NCBI GenBank assembly: GCA_011947345.1
Contig: JAAVTG010000473.1
Location: 1 to 64,000 of the forward strand
Length of the DNA stretch: 64,000 bases
Direction: 5' to 3'
Origin: Phytophthora quininea
Taxonomy: Eukaryota; Oomycota; Peronosporomycetes; Peronosporales; Peronosporaceae
This document shows positions 11,015 to 22,395 of the stretch, in pieces. The notes beneath the pieces are model-generated. The model was not told the origin of the DNA. It made no database searches and saw only the letters and a program-made list of their open reading frames with translations. Position 1 is the first letter of the stretch, and the number at the start of each line of letters is the position of its first letter. Both the position numbers and the translations under genes were made by a program.

Positions 11015-11345
11015 GATTTTGATCCGCGCGCGTTTCCAAGAAGCACTTGTAGGCGAACCACTTTTGTTACTCCTCCTTCTTCGACAATTTGCCGAGGTTC
11101 TTGCCGTATTTGGTCAGGTAGTACCCGACTCCCAGGTTTCGGTGGACGTCGTCAGCCGTCTGTCCGATCTTCTTCCATTCGGTAAAGTGGTTAATGAACT
11201 TGGTCATCTTGGCCTCCATTGCCTCTCTTCACCTTCGTAGTCATCTTTCGTATCATCGCTGTCATCGCCCTGCTCTTTGTGGCGGAGAAATTGATTGTCA
11301 ATGTCTACAGCGCCCGTCGCTTTGGAAACGCTCGTCGATTTTAAT
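11015..11345 (-). pseudogene. RXLR effector paralogue C, unit 1 (degenerate)
   Basis: Homology to paralogue B is recognisable in pieces. The N-terminal signal peptide is gone. The RXLR position reads QFLR, followed by an Asp-rich spacer and GEER, after which the frame breaks. The W/Y-type region (EWKKIGQTADDVHRNLGVGY) continues in another frame and reaches a C-terminus resembling FLET. Loss of the signal peptide, a substituted first Arg and a frame break together mark a dead copy. It carries the same lesions in units 1-3. Confidence 0.75.
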
Positions 11346-11657
11346 CGCCCGAGTCTGCGTCGGTCGTGTCGAGATGGAGAAATCTGTTGTCTTTGGTAGA
11401 AGCACGGGGTCGAAGAGGAGTTTTGTTGTTGTTGTCGTTGTTGTTTGGAAGACATTTGAAAGTGGTTTTCGGGTGCTCTAATCAAAGTGAAATTTCCGAT
11501 CGGATGAATGCACTCCAGTGCCTGTCGGTTCGGATATTTCTCTATGGAGTTGACGTTTAATCACTAACCTGAGCAATTTCAGATTGCAGATAGTGCGATT
11601 GCGGATTGAGGATACCAACGTAAAGTTTAAGGGAACATGGGTTCCTCCTAGCATTGA

Positions 11658-12082
11658 TCAATACGCCCTTGGAATTGTAAGTTGACATCGAGACGGTCGA
11701 TTAAACCCGTGTAAAAGGTTTGTGCGTTTGCGTGACACCGCTTTTTCATGCCGCGGTTTGTTCTTGGAGAGCTTGACGAGGTTTTTGTCTTGTTTGCTCG
11801 TGTAGTACCCGACTCCGAGGTTCTTGTAGATGTCGTCGGCACTTTGGTCGTTCTTTTTCCACTGTTCACGGTGGTGAAGGCACTTCACCCTCGCTTCCAC
11901 CACGGGGTCAGCCCTCTCTTCATCAACTTCCAGAGCATTACCATCATCGGGGCCGCGGAGGAATCGGTTTCTTCCGCAGCGTTTATCAACTTGGAAACAC
12001 TCGTTGAGTCGACCCCGAGATCGGCACAGCAACAGAGCGCCGCCGTGGCAGCAGTAACGAGCAGAACGAAGCTCAAGCGCAT
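11658..12082 (-). pseudogene. RXLR effector paralogue A, unit 2 (frame-broken)
   Basis: Same structure as the unit 1 copy: signal peptide in the first frame from ATG 12082, RFLR and DEER in the second, and the same break between them. The tail after the W/Y region differs from unit 1 because it reads into the unit-2 junction sequence. Confidence 0.75.
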
Positions 12083-12613
12083 GGTTGCTCTTCAGGCGAC
12101 AGTTTGTTTAGTTGCGGAGAGTTGGAAAGTGAACTTCGTTTGAGGCTGAACCTTATTCAACGCAATCGATATTGACTGCGTTTGTTGTGCACCATCTTGC
12201 AGCATGGCGTTGTAAAAGTATGTTGATAGGCGACTGAAGAATCTGTCGGCAAACAATTAAGATGCATTTTTGATGAAGAAATTCTGCAAACTGTTTCTCT
12301 ACTGCGTAGCGAGTTAGTTACCGGTAGTACTCCCGCGAACTTGTAAGCATTACAGACTCAATGCCAGTCCCTCGACAGGGTTTCACTGGCTAGCCATCCT
12401 CGGGAAAACAAGAACCGTAAAAATCGAAGGCACGAACCGGTCAGTGTGGGGATTGCTTGTAAATTACGTCGACGCAGCACCGACCGCATTTGCCTTATGT
12501 ATTCCGATGCGGTTGTGAAGCTCGGAGTTCGTGAGCGTGACATGGAGTACGAGAAAGAAAAAGAAATATGGCATGACAAACTCTCGCCTTGGTCTTGTTA
12601 TTGGTAAGTCCTT

Positions 12614-13021
12614 TTAATCCCCACGCGTCTCCAGGAAGTATTTGTAGGCGATCCACTTTTGGTACTCCTCCCTCTTCGAGAGCTTGCCGAGATTATGTCC
12701 GTATTTTCTGATGTAGTACTCGACTCCCAGGTCCTTGTAGATGTCGTCAGCCGTTTGTTCGTTCTTCTTCCATGAATCAAAATAGTGAAGGAACTTCGCC
12801 ACCTTCGCTTCCATCACGGGGTCAGTCCTCTCTTCGCTCTCGTCCTTGTCGTCCAGACCATCGCTGTCATCGTCCAGCTCGTCGCGGCTTCGGAGGAATC
12901 GGTTGCCACCATCAGCGTTCGTCATCTTGGAAACGCTCGATTCGATCTTCGAAGTCGGCGCAGCAGCTTCACAGAGAGCCATCGTGGCGACAGCAGCGAA
13001 CAGGACGAAGCTCAGGCGCAT
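12614..13021 (-). CDS. RXLR-EER secreted effector, paralogue B, unit 2
   Basis: This is an intact 135-residue effector, essentially identical to the unit 1 copy: signal peptide 1-20, RFLR 41-44, EER 63-65 and the W/Y-type domain. The differences are SKIESSV in place of SKTELSV and DKDE in place of DKGE; both changes are shared with unit 3. The promoter and initiator segment upstream is duplicated along with the gene, so all B copies should share regulation. Confidence 0.93.
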   Translation of the reverse strand: MRLSFVLFAAVATMALCEAAAPTSKIESSVSKMTNADGGNRFLRSRDELDDDSDGLDDKDESEERTDPVMEAKVAKFLHYFDSWKKNEQTADDIYKDLGVEYYIRKYGHNLGKLSKREEYQKWIAYKYFLETRGD

Positions 13022-13681
13022 ATTCGATCGGGCTGATCTTGAGTCGAAAGTCGGTTTGGTTGCTTGGAGGAAACTTGAAAAGTGAGATTCGGCCGCTCGA
13101 AGTCTCACAAAACCTTCGATCGGACAAACTCGACGAACTACAGCCAGACAACCCAAGGGCCGACGGCGTATGTATAAAGAAATTGACGCTGATTACTCTG
13201 ATTATTCTATTTGCCAAAGCACATTGCGAGCAATGTCGTCGAGTGGTTGTGAAGTGCACAGTGACTGGCCGTGAACTCCCCATCGAGAGATTTTTCGCTC
13301 CATTAGAAGACTCTACATACACCTACCTGGGTACAGGTGACTCGGAAAGCAAAAATTCTCTTGTCGATGGGAAATCGCAGAGTTGTAGCTGCTAGCGTCC
13401 ATTTGAGTAGATCCGAGTGGATGGCTGGAGCGATGGAGTCGATTTCCAGTTGAAATCTTCCGATGGCGTAGGAAAGGTGTAGATAAGTCAAAGTGCTGTT
13501 TGCCATCTTCATCTATACTCCCCACGTCGGCTGCAGAAATGTTGGGGATCATGTACTTCGTGGGTTTATCTTCTTGAATCGCAGAATTTCCTAAGGGGCC
13601 TATGACTCATAAGCTATGACTATAGGCTATGAGTTTCATTCCGACAAGAGACGACTAAACGTTGACTTGGTCGGAGGCTTC

Positions 13682-14012
13682 GATTTTGATCCGCGCGCGT
13701 TTCCAAGAAGCACTTGTAGGCGAACCACTTTTGTTACTCCTCCTTCTTCGACAATTTGCCGAGGTTCTTGCCGTATTTGGTCAGGTAGTACCCGACTCCC
13801 AGGTTTCGGTGGACGTCGTCAGCCGTCTGTCCGATCTTCTTCCATTCGGTAAAGTGGTTAATGAACTTGGTCATCTTGGCCTCCATTGCCTCTCTTCACC
13901 TTCGTAGTCATCTTTCGTATCATCGCTGTCATCGCCCTGCTCTTTGTGGCGGAGAAATTGATTGTCAATGTCTACAGCGCCCGTCGCTTTGGAAACGCTC
14001 GTCGATTTTAAT
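13682..14012 (-). pseudogene. RXLR effector paralogue C, unit 2 (degenerate)
   Basis: Carries the same lesions as the unit 1 copy: no signal peptide, QFLR in place of the RXLR, and a frame break after GEER. Confidence 0.72.
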
Positions 14013-14324
14013 CGCCCGAGTCTGCGTCGGTCGTGTCGAGATGGAGAAATCTGTTGTCTTTGGTAGAAGCACGGGGTCGAAGAGGAGTTTTGTTGTTGTT
14101 GTCGTTGTTGTTTGGAAGACATTTGAAAGTGGTTTTCGGGTGCTCTAATCAAAGTGAAATTTCCGATCGGATGAATGCACTCCAGTGCCTGTCGGTTCGG
14201 ATATTTCTCTATGGAGTTGACGTTTAATCACTAACCTGAGCAATTTCAGATTGCAGATAGTGCGATTGCGGATTGAGGATACCAACGTAAAGTTTAAGGG
14301 AACATGGGTTCCTCCTAGCATTGA

Positions 14325-14749
14325 TCAATACGCCCTTGGAATTGTAAGTTGACATCGAGACGGTCGATTAAACCCGTGTAAAAGGTTTGTGCGTTTGCGT
14401 GACACCGCTTTTTCATGCCGCGGTTTGTTCTTGGAGAGCTTGACGAGGTTTTTGTCTTGTTTGCTCGTGTAGTACCCGACTCCGAGGTTCTTGTAGATGT
14501 CGTCGGCACTTTGGTCGTTCTTTTTCCACTGTTCACGGTGGTGAAGGCACTTCACCCTCGCTTCCACCACGGGGTCAGCCCTCTCTTCATCAACTTCCAG
14601 AGCATTACCATCATCGGGGCCGCGGAGGAATCGGTTTCTTCCGCAGCGTTTATCAACTTGGAAACACTCGTTGAGTCGACCCCGAGATCGGCACAGCAAC
14701 AGAGCGCCGCCGTGGCAGCAGTAACGAGCAGAACGAAGCTCAAGCGCAT
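14325..14749 (-). pseudogene. RXLR effector paralogue A, unit 3 (frame-broken)
   Basis: Identical in translation to the unit 2 copy, including the break between signal peptide and RFLR. Confidence 0.75.
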
Positions 14750-15280
14750 GGTTGCTCTTCAGGCGACAGTTTGTTTAGTTGCGGAGAGTTGGAAAGTGAA
14801 CTTCGTTTGAGGCTGAACCTTATTCAACGCAATCGATATTGACTGCGTTTGTTGTGCACCATCTTGCAGCATGGCGTTGTAAAAGTATGTTGATAGGCGA
14901 CTGAAGAATCTGTCGGCAAACAATTAAGATGCATTTTTGATGAAGAAATTCTGCAAACTGTTTCTCTACTGCGTAGCGAGTTAGTTACCGGTAGTACTCC
15001 CGCGAACTTGTAAGCATTACAGACTCAATGCCAGTCCCTCGACAGGGTTTCACTGGCTAGCCATCCTCGGGAAAACAAGAACCGTAAAAATCGAAGGCAC
15101 GAACCGGTCAGTGTGGGGATTGCTTGTAAATTACGTCGACGCAGCACCGACCGCATTTGCCTTATGTATTCCGATGCGGTTGTGAAGCTCGGAGTTCGTG
15201 AGCGTGACATGGAGTACGAGAAAGAAAAAGAAATATGGCATGACAAACTCTCGCCTTGGTCTTGTTATTGGTAAGTCCTT

Positions 15281-15685
15281 TTAATCCCCACGCGTCTCCA
15301 GGAAGTATTTGTAGGCGATCCACTTTTGGTACTCCTCCCTCGAGAGCTTGCCGAGATTATGTCCGTATTTTCTGATGTAGTACTCGACTCCCAGGTCCTT
15401 GTAGATGTCGTCAGCCGTTTGTTCGTTCTTCTTCCATGAATCAAAATAGTGAAGGAACTTCGCCACCTTCGCTTCCATCACGGGGTCAGTCCTCTCTTCG
15501 CTCTCGTCCTTGTCGTCCAGACCATCGCTGTCATCGTCCAGCTCGTCGCGGCTTCGGAGGAATCGGTTGCCACCATCAGCGTTCGTCATCTTGGAAACGC
15601 TCGATTCGATCTTCGAAGTCGGCGCAGCAGCTTCACAGAGAGCCATCGTGGCGACAGCAGCGAACAGGACGAAGCTCAGGCGCAT
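15281..15685 (-). CDS. RXLR-EER secreted effector, paralogue B, unit 3
   Basis: This is an intact effector of 134 residues. It matches the unit 2 copy except for one in-frame codon deletion near the C-terminus (GKLSREEY instead of GKLSKREEY). The signal peptide, RFLR, EER and W/Y-type region are unchanged. The codon deletion shows that the copies have begun to diverge while keeping the frame. Confidence 0.93.
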   Translation of the reverse strand: MRLSFVLFAAVATMALCEAAAPTSKIESSVSKMTNADGGNRFLRSRDELDDDSDGLDDKDESEERTDPVMEAKVAKFLHYFDSWKKNEQTADDIYKDLGVEYYIRKYGHNLGKLSREEYQKWIAYKYFLETRGD

Positions 15686-16344
15686 ATTCGATCGGGCTGA
15701 TCTTGAGTCGAAAGTCGGTTTGGTTGCTTGGAGGAAACTTGAAAAGTGAGATTCGGCCGCTCGAAGTCTCACAAAACCTTCGATCGGACAAACTCGACGA
15801 ACTACAGCCAGACAACCCAAGGGCCGACGGCGTATGTATAAAGAAATTGACGCTGATTACTCTGATTATTCTATTTGCCAAAGCACATTGCGAGCAATGT
15901 CGTCGAGTGGTTGTGAAGTGCACAGTGACTGGCCGTGAACTCCCCATCGAGAGATTTTTCGCTCCATTAGAAGACTCTACATACACCTACCTGGGTACAG
16001 GTGACTCGGAAAGCAAAAATTCTCTTGTCGATGGGAAATCGCAGAGTTGTAGCTGCTAGCGTCCATTTGAGTAGATCCGAGTGGATGGCTGGAGCGATGG
16101 AGTCGATTTCCAGTTGAAATCTTCCGATGGCGTAGGAAAGGTGTAGATAAGTCAAAGTGCTGTTTGCCATCTTCATCTATACTCCCCACGTCGGCTGCAG
16201 AAATGTTGGGGATCATGTACTTCATGGGTTTATCTTCTTGAATCGCAGAATTTCCTAAGGGGCCTATGACTCATAAGCTATGACTATAGGCTATGAGTTT
16301 CATTCCGACAAGAGACGACTAAACGTTGACTTGGTCGGAGGCTT

Positions 16345-16675
16345 CGATTTTGATCCGCGCGCGTTTCAAGAAGCACTTGTAGGCGAACCACTTTTGTTAC
16401 TCCTCCTTCTTCGACAATTTGCCGAGGTTCTTGCCGTATTTGGTCAGGTAGTACCCGACTCCCAGGTTTCGGTGGACGTCGTCAGCCGTCTGTCCGATCT
16501 TCTTCCATTCGGTAAAGTGGTTAATGAACTTGGTCATCTTGGCCTCCATTGCCTCTCTTCACCTTCGTAGTCATCTTTCGTATCATCGCTGTCATCGCCC
16601 TGCTCTTTGTGGCGGAGAAATTGATTGTCAATGTCTACAGCGCCCGTCGCTTTGGAAACGCTCGTCGATTTTAAT
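16345..16675 (-). pseudogene. RXLR effector paralogue C, unit 3 (degenerate)
   Basis: Same relic as in units 1 and 2, with a 1-base deletion near its 3' end (about 16369) relative to them. Confidence 0.72.
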
Positions 16676-16987
16676 CGCCCGAGTCTGCGTCGGTCGTGTC
16701 GAGATGGAGAAATCTGTTGTCTTTGGTAGAAGCACGGGGTCGAAGAGGAGTTTTGTTGTTGTTGTCGTTGTTGTTTGGAAGACATTTGAAAGTGGTTTTC
16801 GGGTGCTCTAATCAAAGTGAAATTTCCGATCGGATGAATGCACTCCAGTGCCTGTCGGTTCGGATATTTCTCTATGGAGTTGACGTTTAATCACTAACCT
16901 GAGCAATTTCAGATTGCAGATAGTGCGATTGCGGATTGAGGATACCAACGTAAAGTTTAAGGGAACATGGGTTCCTCCTAGCATTGA

Positions 16988-17412
16988 TCAATACGCCCTT
17001 GGAATTGTAAGTTGACATCGAGACGGTCGATTAAACCCGTGTAAAAGGTTTGTGCGTTTGCGTGACACCGCTTTTTCATGCCGCGGTTTGTTCTTGGAGA
17101 GCTTGACGAGGTTTTTGTCTTGTTTGCTCGTGTAGTACCCGACTCCGAGGTTCTTGTAGATGTCGTCGGCACTTTGGTCGTTCTTTTTCCACTGTTCACG
17201 GTGGTGAAGGCACTTCACCCTCGCTTCCACCACGGGGTCAGCCCTCTCTTCATCAACTTCCAGAGCATTACCATCATCGGGGCCGCGGAGGAATCGGTTT
17301 CTTCCGCAGCGTTTATCAACTTGGAAACACTCGTTGAGTCGACCCCGAGATCGGCACAGCAACAGAGCGCCGCCGTGGCAGCAGTAACGAGCAGAACGAA
17401 GCTCAAGCGCAT
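16988..17412 (-). pseudogene. RXLR effector paralogue A, unit 4 (frame-broken)
   Basis: Identical in translation to the unit 2 and 3 copies. It is the last A copy before the array ends. Confidence 0.75.
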
Positions 17413-17943
17413 GGTTGCTCTTCAGGCGACAGTTTGTTTAGTTGCGGAGAGTTGGAAAGTGAACTTCGTTTGAGGCTGAACCTTATTCAACGCAATCGAT
17501 ATTGACTGCGTTTGTTGTGCACCATCTTGCAGCATGGCGTTGTAAAAGTATGTTGATAGGCGACTGAAGAATCTGTCGGCAAACAATTAAGATGCATTTT
17601 TGATGAAGAAATTCTGCAAACTGTTTCTCTACTGCGTAGCGAGTTAGTTACCGGTAGTACTCCCGCGAACTTGTAAGCATTACAGACTCAATGCCAGTCC
17701 CTCGACAGGGTTTCACTGGCTAGCCATCCTCGGGAAAACAAGAACCGTAAAAATCGAAGGCACGAACCGGTCAGTGTGGGGATTGCTTGTAAATTACGTC
17801 GACGCAGCACCGACCGCATTTGCCTTATGTATTCCGATGCGGTTGTGAAGCTCGGAGTTCGTGAGCGTGACATGGAGTACGAGAAAGAAAAAGAAATATG
17901 GCATGACAAACTCTCGCCTTGGTCTTGTTATTGGTAAGTCCTT

Positions 17944-18225
17944 TTAATCCCCACGCGTCTCCAGGAAGTATTTGTAGGCGATCCACTTTTGGTACTCCTC
18001 CCTCTTCGAGAGCTTGCCGAGATTATGTCCGTATTTTCTGATGTAGTACTCGACCCCCAGGTCCTTGTAGATGTCGTCAGCCGTTTGTTCGTTCTTCTTC
18101 CATGAATCAAAATAGTGAAGGAACTTCGCCACCTTCGCTTCCATCACGGGGTCAGTCCTCTCTTCGCTCTCGTCCTTGTCGTCCAGACCATCGCTGTCAT
18201 CGTCCAGCTCGTGGCGGCTTCGGAG
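17944..18225 (-). pseudogene. RXLR effector paralogue B, unit 4, 5'-truncated
   Basis: The EER segment and the entire W/Y-type domain are present, but the homology ends at about 18225 inside the RXLR motif. Signal peptide, promoter and most of the RFLR are therefore missing and replaced by unrelated AT-rich DNA. It cannot be a secreted effector as it stands. Confidence 0.85.
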
Positions 18226-18833
18226 ACACAAGACACATCGAGAAACTATATTGTCTAGTCTACAAGGCTTCTATAGCAAAAATACTCATAAAAACGAAAT
18301 AGAAGGCCATTACTCCCCCCATACCTTCATAGACTAAGCGAAAACAAAATTACACCTCAACACCAACAAACAACTTGCAATTGCAATGGTAGCAACAGCT
18401 CAATTACAGTAAATTTCAGAACTTCTCCGGCGCAGCTCAGCCTTGTACTTGTAGCAAGACGTACATTTGTTGACTTGTGCCTCCCCAACGGCCATTCACC
18501 ACAGGAAAACCGCTAAATGTTTGTTGTTCGTCTCGAAGCAACGCACGACCAGCGGCGCAATCTGCTGGCTGGATTCGTCGTCAAGTTCTGTGAACTCCAG
18601 TTGAAGCAATTGCGGACAACGCGGTACCAAAGGTATTTAGAGTATCTATACTAACTCCAAGTATGCTGATATTAAAAGATAGCAACCATTCGTCTTCATT
18701 TGCATAGTCGCGCTGCCCCAAGCAGAGCACTTCAACTACCATCATTGATTGACATCGCCGTCCTCGTACGTCACTCCCTAGCCATTCTGCATCTGGCCGT
18801 CCAGTCCGCAAAGCACTTCCCCAATCCACCGCC
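18226..18833. other. Intergenic, shares short blocks with about 39.3 kb
   Basis: I see no supportable gene. The first 80 bases (CACATCGAG..AAACTATA, TCTATAGCAAAAA, ACGAAATAG) reappear in the same order at about 39330-39438, so a dispersed repeat abuts the broken end of the RXLR array. The rest is upstream DNA of the aldose epimerase gene. Confidence 0.5.
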
Positions 18834-19824
18834 ATGTCCGTCAAGTTCCTCAACCAGGGCGCCAAGATCCAGGAGTTCTCGGTCGGGGGCCGCAACCTCG
18901 TGCTGGGCTTCCCACGCCGGAGCTCTACCTCCAGCACTGCGGCCCGCACTTTGGTGAGACCGTGGGCCGTGTGGCCAACCGCATCTCCGGCGCCAAAGTG
19001 GAGCTCAACGGCAAGAGCCACGAGCTGATTGCCAACGACGGCGTCAACTCGCTGCACGGCGGCAACACGTGGGGGCTCAAGGACTTCGAAGGCCCCACCC
19101 CGTCAAGAACCGCGACGGCAAAGACGCCGTCCAATACAAACTGGTGAGCCCCGACGGCGACTCGGGCTTCCCTGGTACCGTCGAGTTGACGGTCACGTAC
19201 ACCCAAACCAAGAGCACGACCGACAATGGCAAGGAGCTCGTGGAGCTGGAGGCCGAGTACGAGGCAGAACTGACCGGCCCCGAGGACGTCCACGAGACGG
19301 CCATCAATATCACCAACCACAGCTACTTCAACCTGTCGGACCGCGAGACCATCGACGGCACCGAAGTGACGCTCGCGTCGGACCAGTATCTGGTGCCGGA
19401 CGAGGGCAACATCCCCACGGGAGCCATTGAGACGTTCCCGGGCATCAAGGCGCATGAGAAGTTGACGCTCGGCGTCAAGGAGCCCAACGTGGACCACTGT
19501 TTCCTCATGAACCAGGACTCCAAGAGCATCCCGCTCGACACCCGCAAACTGCCGCTGCAGCTGCTGGTCACGGCCAGCCACCCGGACACCAACGTGCACC
19601 TCGAAGTGCTGAGCACGGAGCCTGCCTTCCAGTTCTACACGGGCTACTGGAACGACGTCCCCGCCGTGGCGGGCCAACCGGCTCGCGGCTCACGCTCGGG
19701 TTTCGCCGTCGAGCCGGGCCGCTTTGTGAACGCCATCAACACGCCCGAGTGGCGCAACCAGATGCTGCTGCCCAAGGGCGAGAAGTTTGGCAGCCGCATC
19801 GTGTACCGCGCCTGGATGGCCTAA
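18834..19824 (+). CDS. Aldose 1-epimerase (mutarotase), two frame breaks
   Basis: This enzyme of about 330 residues interconverts alpha and beta anomers of aldoses such as galactose and glucose. Family features are in order: the N-terminal strand FLNQGAKIQEFSVGGRNLVL, VGRVANRISGAK, the substrate-loop LHGGNTWGLKDFEGP, the catalytic His in NITNHSYFNL, VDHCFLMN, and the catalytic base region STEPAFQFYTGYW. The frame changes at about 18911-18913 and again at about 19093-19101. Each is corrected by one missing C in a C run, and both flanks are strongly conserved, so these are probably sequence errors in a working gene. It is a metabolic gene sitting between the RXLR array and the second NLP block. 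Confidence 0.85.
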
Positions 19825-19904
19825 AGCGGGTAGCAATGTAGTGCACGAACCGGTATCAAGTGAGTAAAATGTTGTGTATGAACCGATCACGATGTACTGT
19901 TCAT

Positions 19905-20617
19905 CTAAGCGTAGTAGGCATTGCCGAGCTTGGTCTGGAAGTTGGCGTCCTTCATGGGCACGTTGGCGTCGCCAAAGTCTGTGTTTTCGAGCGCGGTGCG
20001 TGCTGCATCGGTCAGCTGGTCCCACATGATGAGGTCCTGCGTCTCCCGGAGTCCGTCGTGCTGTCGAGCGCGTGGTTGATGACAACGTAGCTCGACGAGT
20101 AGTCCACTTTGGCGCTATAGCCATCGACGGTGCCAGACTCCGGCGGGTAGTAGATGTGGTAGCCGCTGTGGGCCGACGGCGACACGGCGACGATCGTCGG
20201 ACTGGCGAGTGTGATGTCGTCCACCCACACCACGACGTGCTCCCAGTCGTGACGGTGGCCGAGTCCAGTGACCGGCGAGTCCTTGGGGAAGTACCAAGAG
20301 TACATCAGGGCGTACACGCCATTGTACTGAGTGATGCGGCCGTAGACTTGACTGCCGTAGCCGGAGCCTTTGCACCCGGCGCTAGCGGAGCCCGTGGGCT
20401 TGAGACCGCCACTCGTGTTGCCGGCCTCGTCCACTGCCGGATACGGGTGGCAGCCGTTCGAAATGTGGATCTGCGGCTTGAACTTGACCCCCGCAGCTTG
20501 CTCGGCTGTCGTCGCGGTGGGCTGTGCGAACGGAACAACCTGGTCGTGCGAGATGACGTCGGCTTGAACACTAACGAGCCAGGCGGCCGTAGCTACGAAG
20601 AAGGAGCGAAGGTGCAT
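19905..20617 (-). CDS. NLP (NEP1-like) family secreted protein 3, one frame break
   Basis: This type 1 NLP has a signal peptide ([20 protein letters not shown]), the two family cysteines, [17 protein letters not shown] followed by HRHDWE, and the usual C-terminal core. The frame breaks near 20045-20047, where one base in a C run seems missing. Downstream codons resume the family sequence to the TAG at 19905-19907. The GLGHRHDWE region is the most canonical of the eight copies. ATG 20617 is chosen because the signal peptide starts there; the in-frame extension upstream has no family similarity. Whether the break is real decides between a functional gene and a pseudogene. Confidence 0.85.
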
Positions 20618-21387
20618 TGCCGATGGAGCTTGAGGTTGTTGGGGGTGAATTCTGGAATGAGAGAGAGCCTCGGTCTCCAGGGAAATTAAACGTGCACGAC
20701 TAGCGACTAGCGAAGGCTTCAAGACTTTACCGCTGCAGTGGAACGACAGGCAAGAGCTCCCCATCGTATAGGTAAACCACATCTTGGTGTCCGTTTGCTA
20801 CGCGTCACGGCGTGCAACTTTGAGGTGTCAGCATCTAACCAGGTGGGCTCGTGGAAATCAGCTATCGGATTCGGGTATCGTCTAGATTCGCAGACAACGG
20901 CAGTCGTGTTGAAACCACAGGAGATTTAATGCTGTTCATTGCCTCACAGCAGTGGTCCGCGGTGGTCTTTGGCGTCGGTCGTCCGATAAGAACACACCTA
21001 GTTCTTAGCCGAACTAAGAACCAACCGAAGCGGTTGGTTCACACGAGCTCATGGCTGGCGATGACGAAATGGATTGGTTGCTCTGCGCACATGGGGTCAT
21101 TCGCGCGTGGCGATGCGGTGAGGACGTGCGCACACGAGTCGTTCGTGGAGCTCAGCATCTCGACCGATTGCAAGGTCATGTCTGTATCATTAGTCGCATC
21201 GACTCGCTTCTACGCCGACCATCCTGCTCAACCGACCAGTTTCACCAGTGGCGAGTGTCCATGAGAAAGCACCGCTGCGGACCAGACGCATCTTGGTGAT
21301 AGCTGGCGAGCTGCAATCTTGAAGAGATTAACCGCAAACTAACTGGCAGGTGCTTTTCGATCTGCGCTCTACCAGATATCCTAATCG
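20618..21387. other. Intergenic between divergent NLP genes
   Basis: This 770-bp spacer lies between the 5' ends of the minus-strand NLP 3 and the plus-strand NLP 4. An initiator-like TCTCTCATTCCAGAATTCACC lies on the minus strand about 25-45 bases before NLP 3. A plus-strand frame (about 21051-21299) is open but has no recognisable features. Confidence 0.5.
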
Positions 21388-22097
21388 ATGACCCTCCTCG
21401 CTCTCCTCGCAACGACTGCCGCCTCACTGGTGGTCGCTCAAGGTGCCGTCATCTCCCACGGCGCGGTGATTCCGTTCGCACAGCCCACGCCCACGAGCGT
21501 CTCGCAGATCGCGGCCGTCAATTTCAAACCACAGCTCCACATCACCAACGGCTGTCACCCGAATCCAGCAGTCGATGCCGACGGCAACACGAGCAGGGGA
21601 CTCAAACCGACGGGCTCCTCTAGCGCCGGCTGCAAAGGCTCTGGCTACGGTAGCCAGATCTACAGGCGCTCGACTGGTACAACGGCGTCTGGGTCATCAT
21701 GTACTCGTGGTACTTCCCCAAGGACTCGCCGATGACGGGCTTTGGCCATCGCCATGACTGGGAGCACATTGTCGTGTGGCTCAACAACCCCGCGGTGACC
21801 AGCCCCGATATCCTCGCGGTGTCCACCTCAGCCCACAGCGGCTACACAGTCTACTACCCGCCCGACTCGGACTATCTGGACGGCAACAGCGCCAAGATCG
21901 ACTACTACAGTGTGCTGCTGATCAACCACGCCTTCCGCATGACCTCGGACGCCGGAGAGACCCAAGACTTGAGCATGTGGGACCAACTCACGGATACAGC
22001 ACGCACAGCGCTGGAAGACACGGACTTTGGAGACGCTGATGTACCATTTAAGGGCGCCAACTTTGAGACCAAGCTCGCGAACGCCTGGTATGCGTAG
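21388..22097 (+). CDS. NLP (NEP1-like) family secreted protein 4, one frame break
   Basis: This type 1 NLP has a signal peptide ([20 protein letters not shown]), both cysteines, GHRHDWE and a full C-terminal core. The frame breaks near 21668, between the YGSQIY segment and the WYNGVW segment; one base appears missing and there is no homopolymer at the spot. Several otherwise invariant positions differ (HPNP for HPYP, SRGLK for SGGLK), which with the non-homopolymer break favours a decaying gene more than in its neighbours. Sequence error is still possible. Confidence 0.78.
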
Positions 22098-22395
22098 TGA
22101 GATTGCAATAGCAACGAACTTTGAAAGCCAAATCCAAGCAACACAACTTCAACACCTCACATCTTGGCGAGCGGTTCTGGTCCAATGCAGTTGACTCAAC
22201 GGAGGCCTTCGTCCAAACGACAACCTCCCTATGCCTTTGAATCTGCCGGATGGGTTTGCACCAGAATCCCTCTGTCCGACAGCGTCGCGGAAGACATGCG
22301 TTGCTGCAATGAGGTGGCCGCTCTCAAGACTTGTAGAGACCTGGACCTTGATCGCTTCTCATTTCCGAATTCCCTTTGCTCTAACTCTTGTCGCC

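Larger units (their letters stand above)
9013..18225. repeat. 2.67-kb tandem array, about 3.5 units, carrying RXLR genes
   Basis: Units begin at about 9013, 11679, 14346 and 17009 with the common word AAGTTGACATCGAGACGG. Unit lengths are about 2666, 2667 and 2663 bp; unit 4 stops at about 18225. Copies differ by only a handful of substitutions and 1-3-base indels. Each complete unit carries three minus-strand RXLR paralogues (A frame-broken, B intact, C degenerate) separated by about 0.5-0.7 kb of non-coding DNA. Every unit also repeats a 30-base imperfect palindrome near 10936 (ACTCATAAGC...ATGAGT). Between A and B a plus-strand stretch (about 9721-9940) stays open and has protein-like composition, but I cannot identify it. 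Confidence 0.95.
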
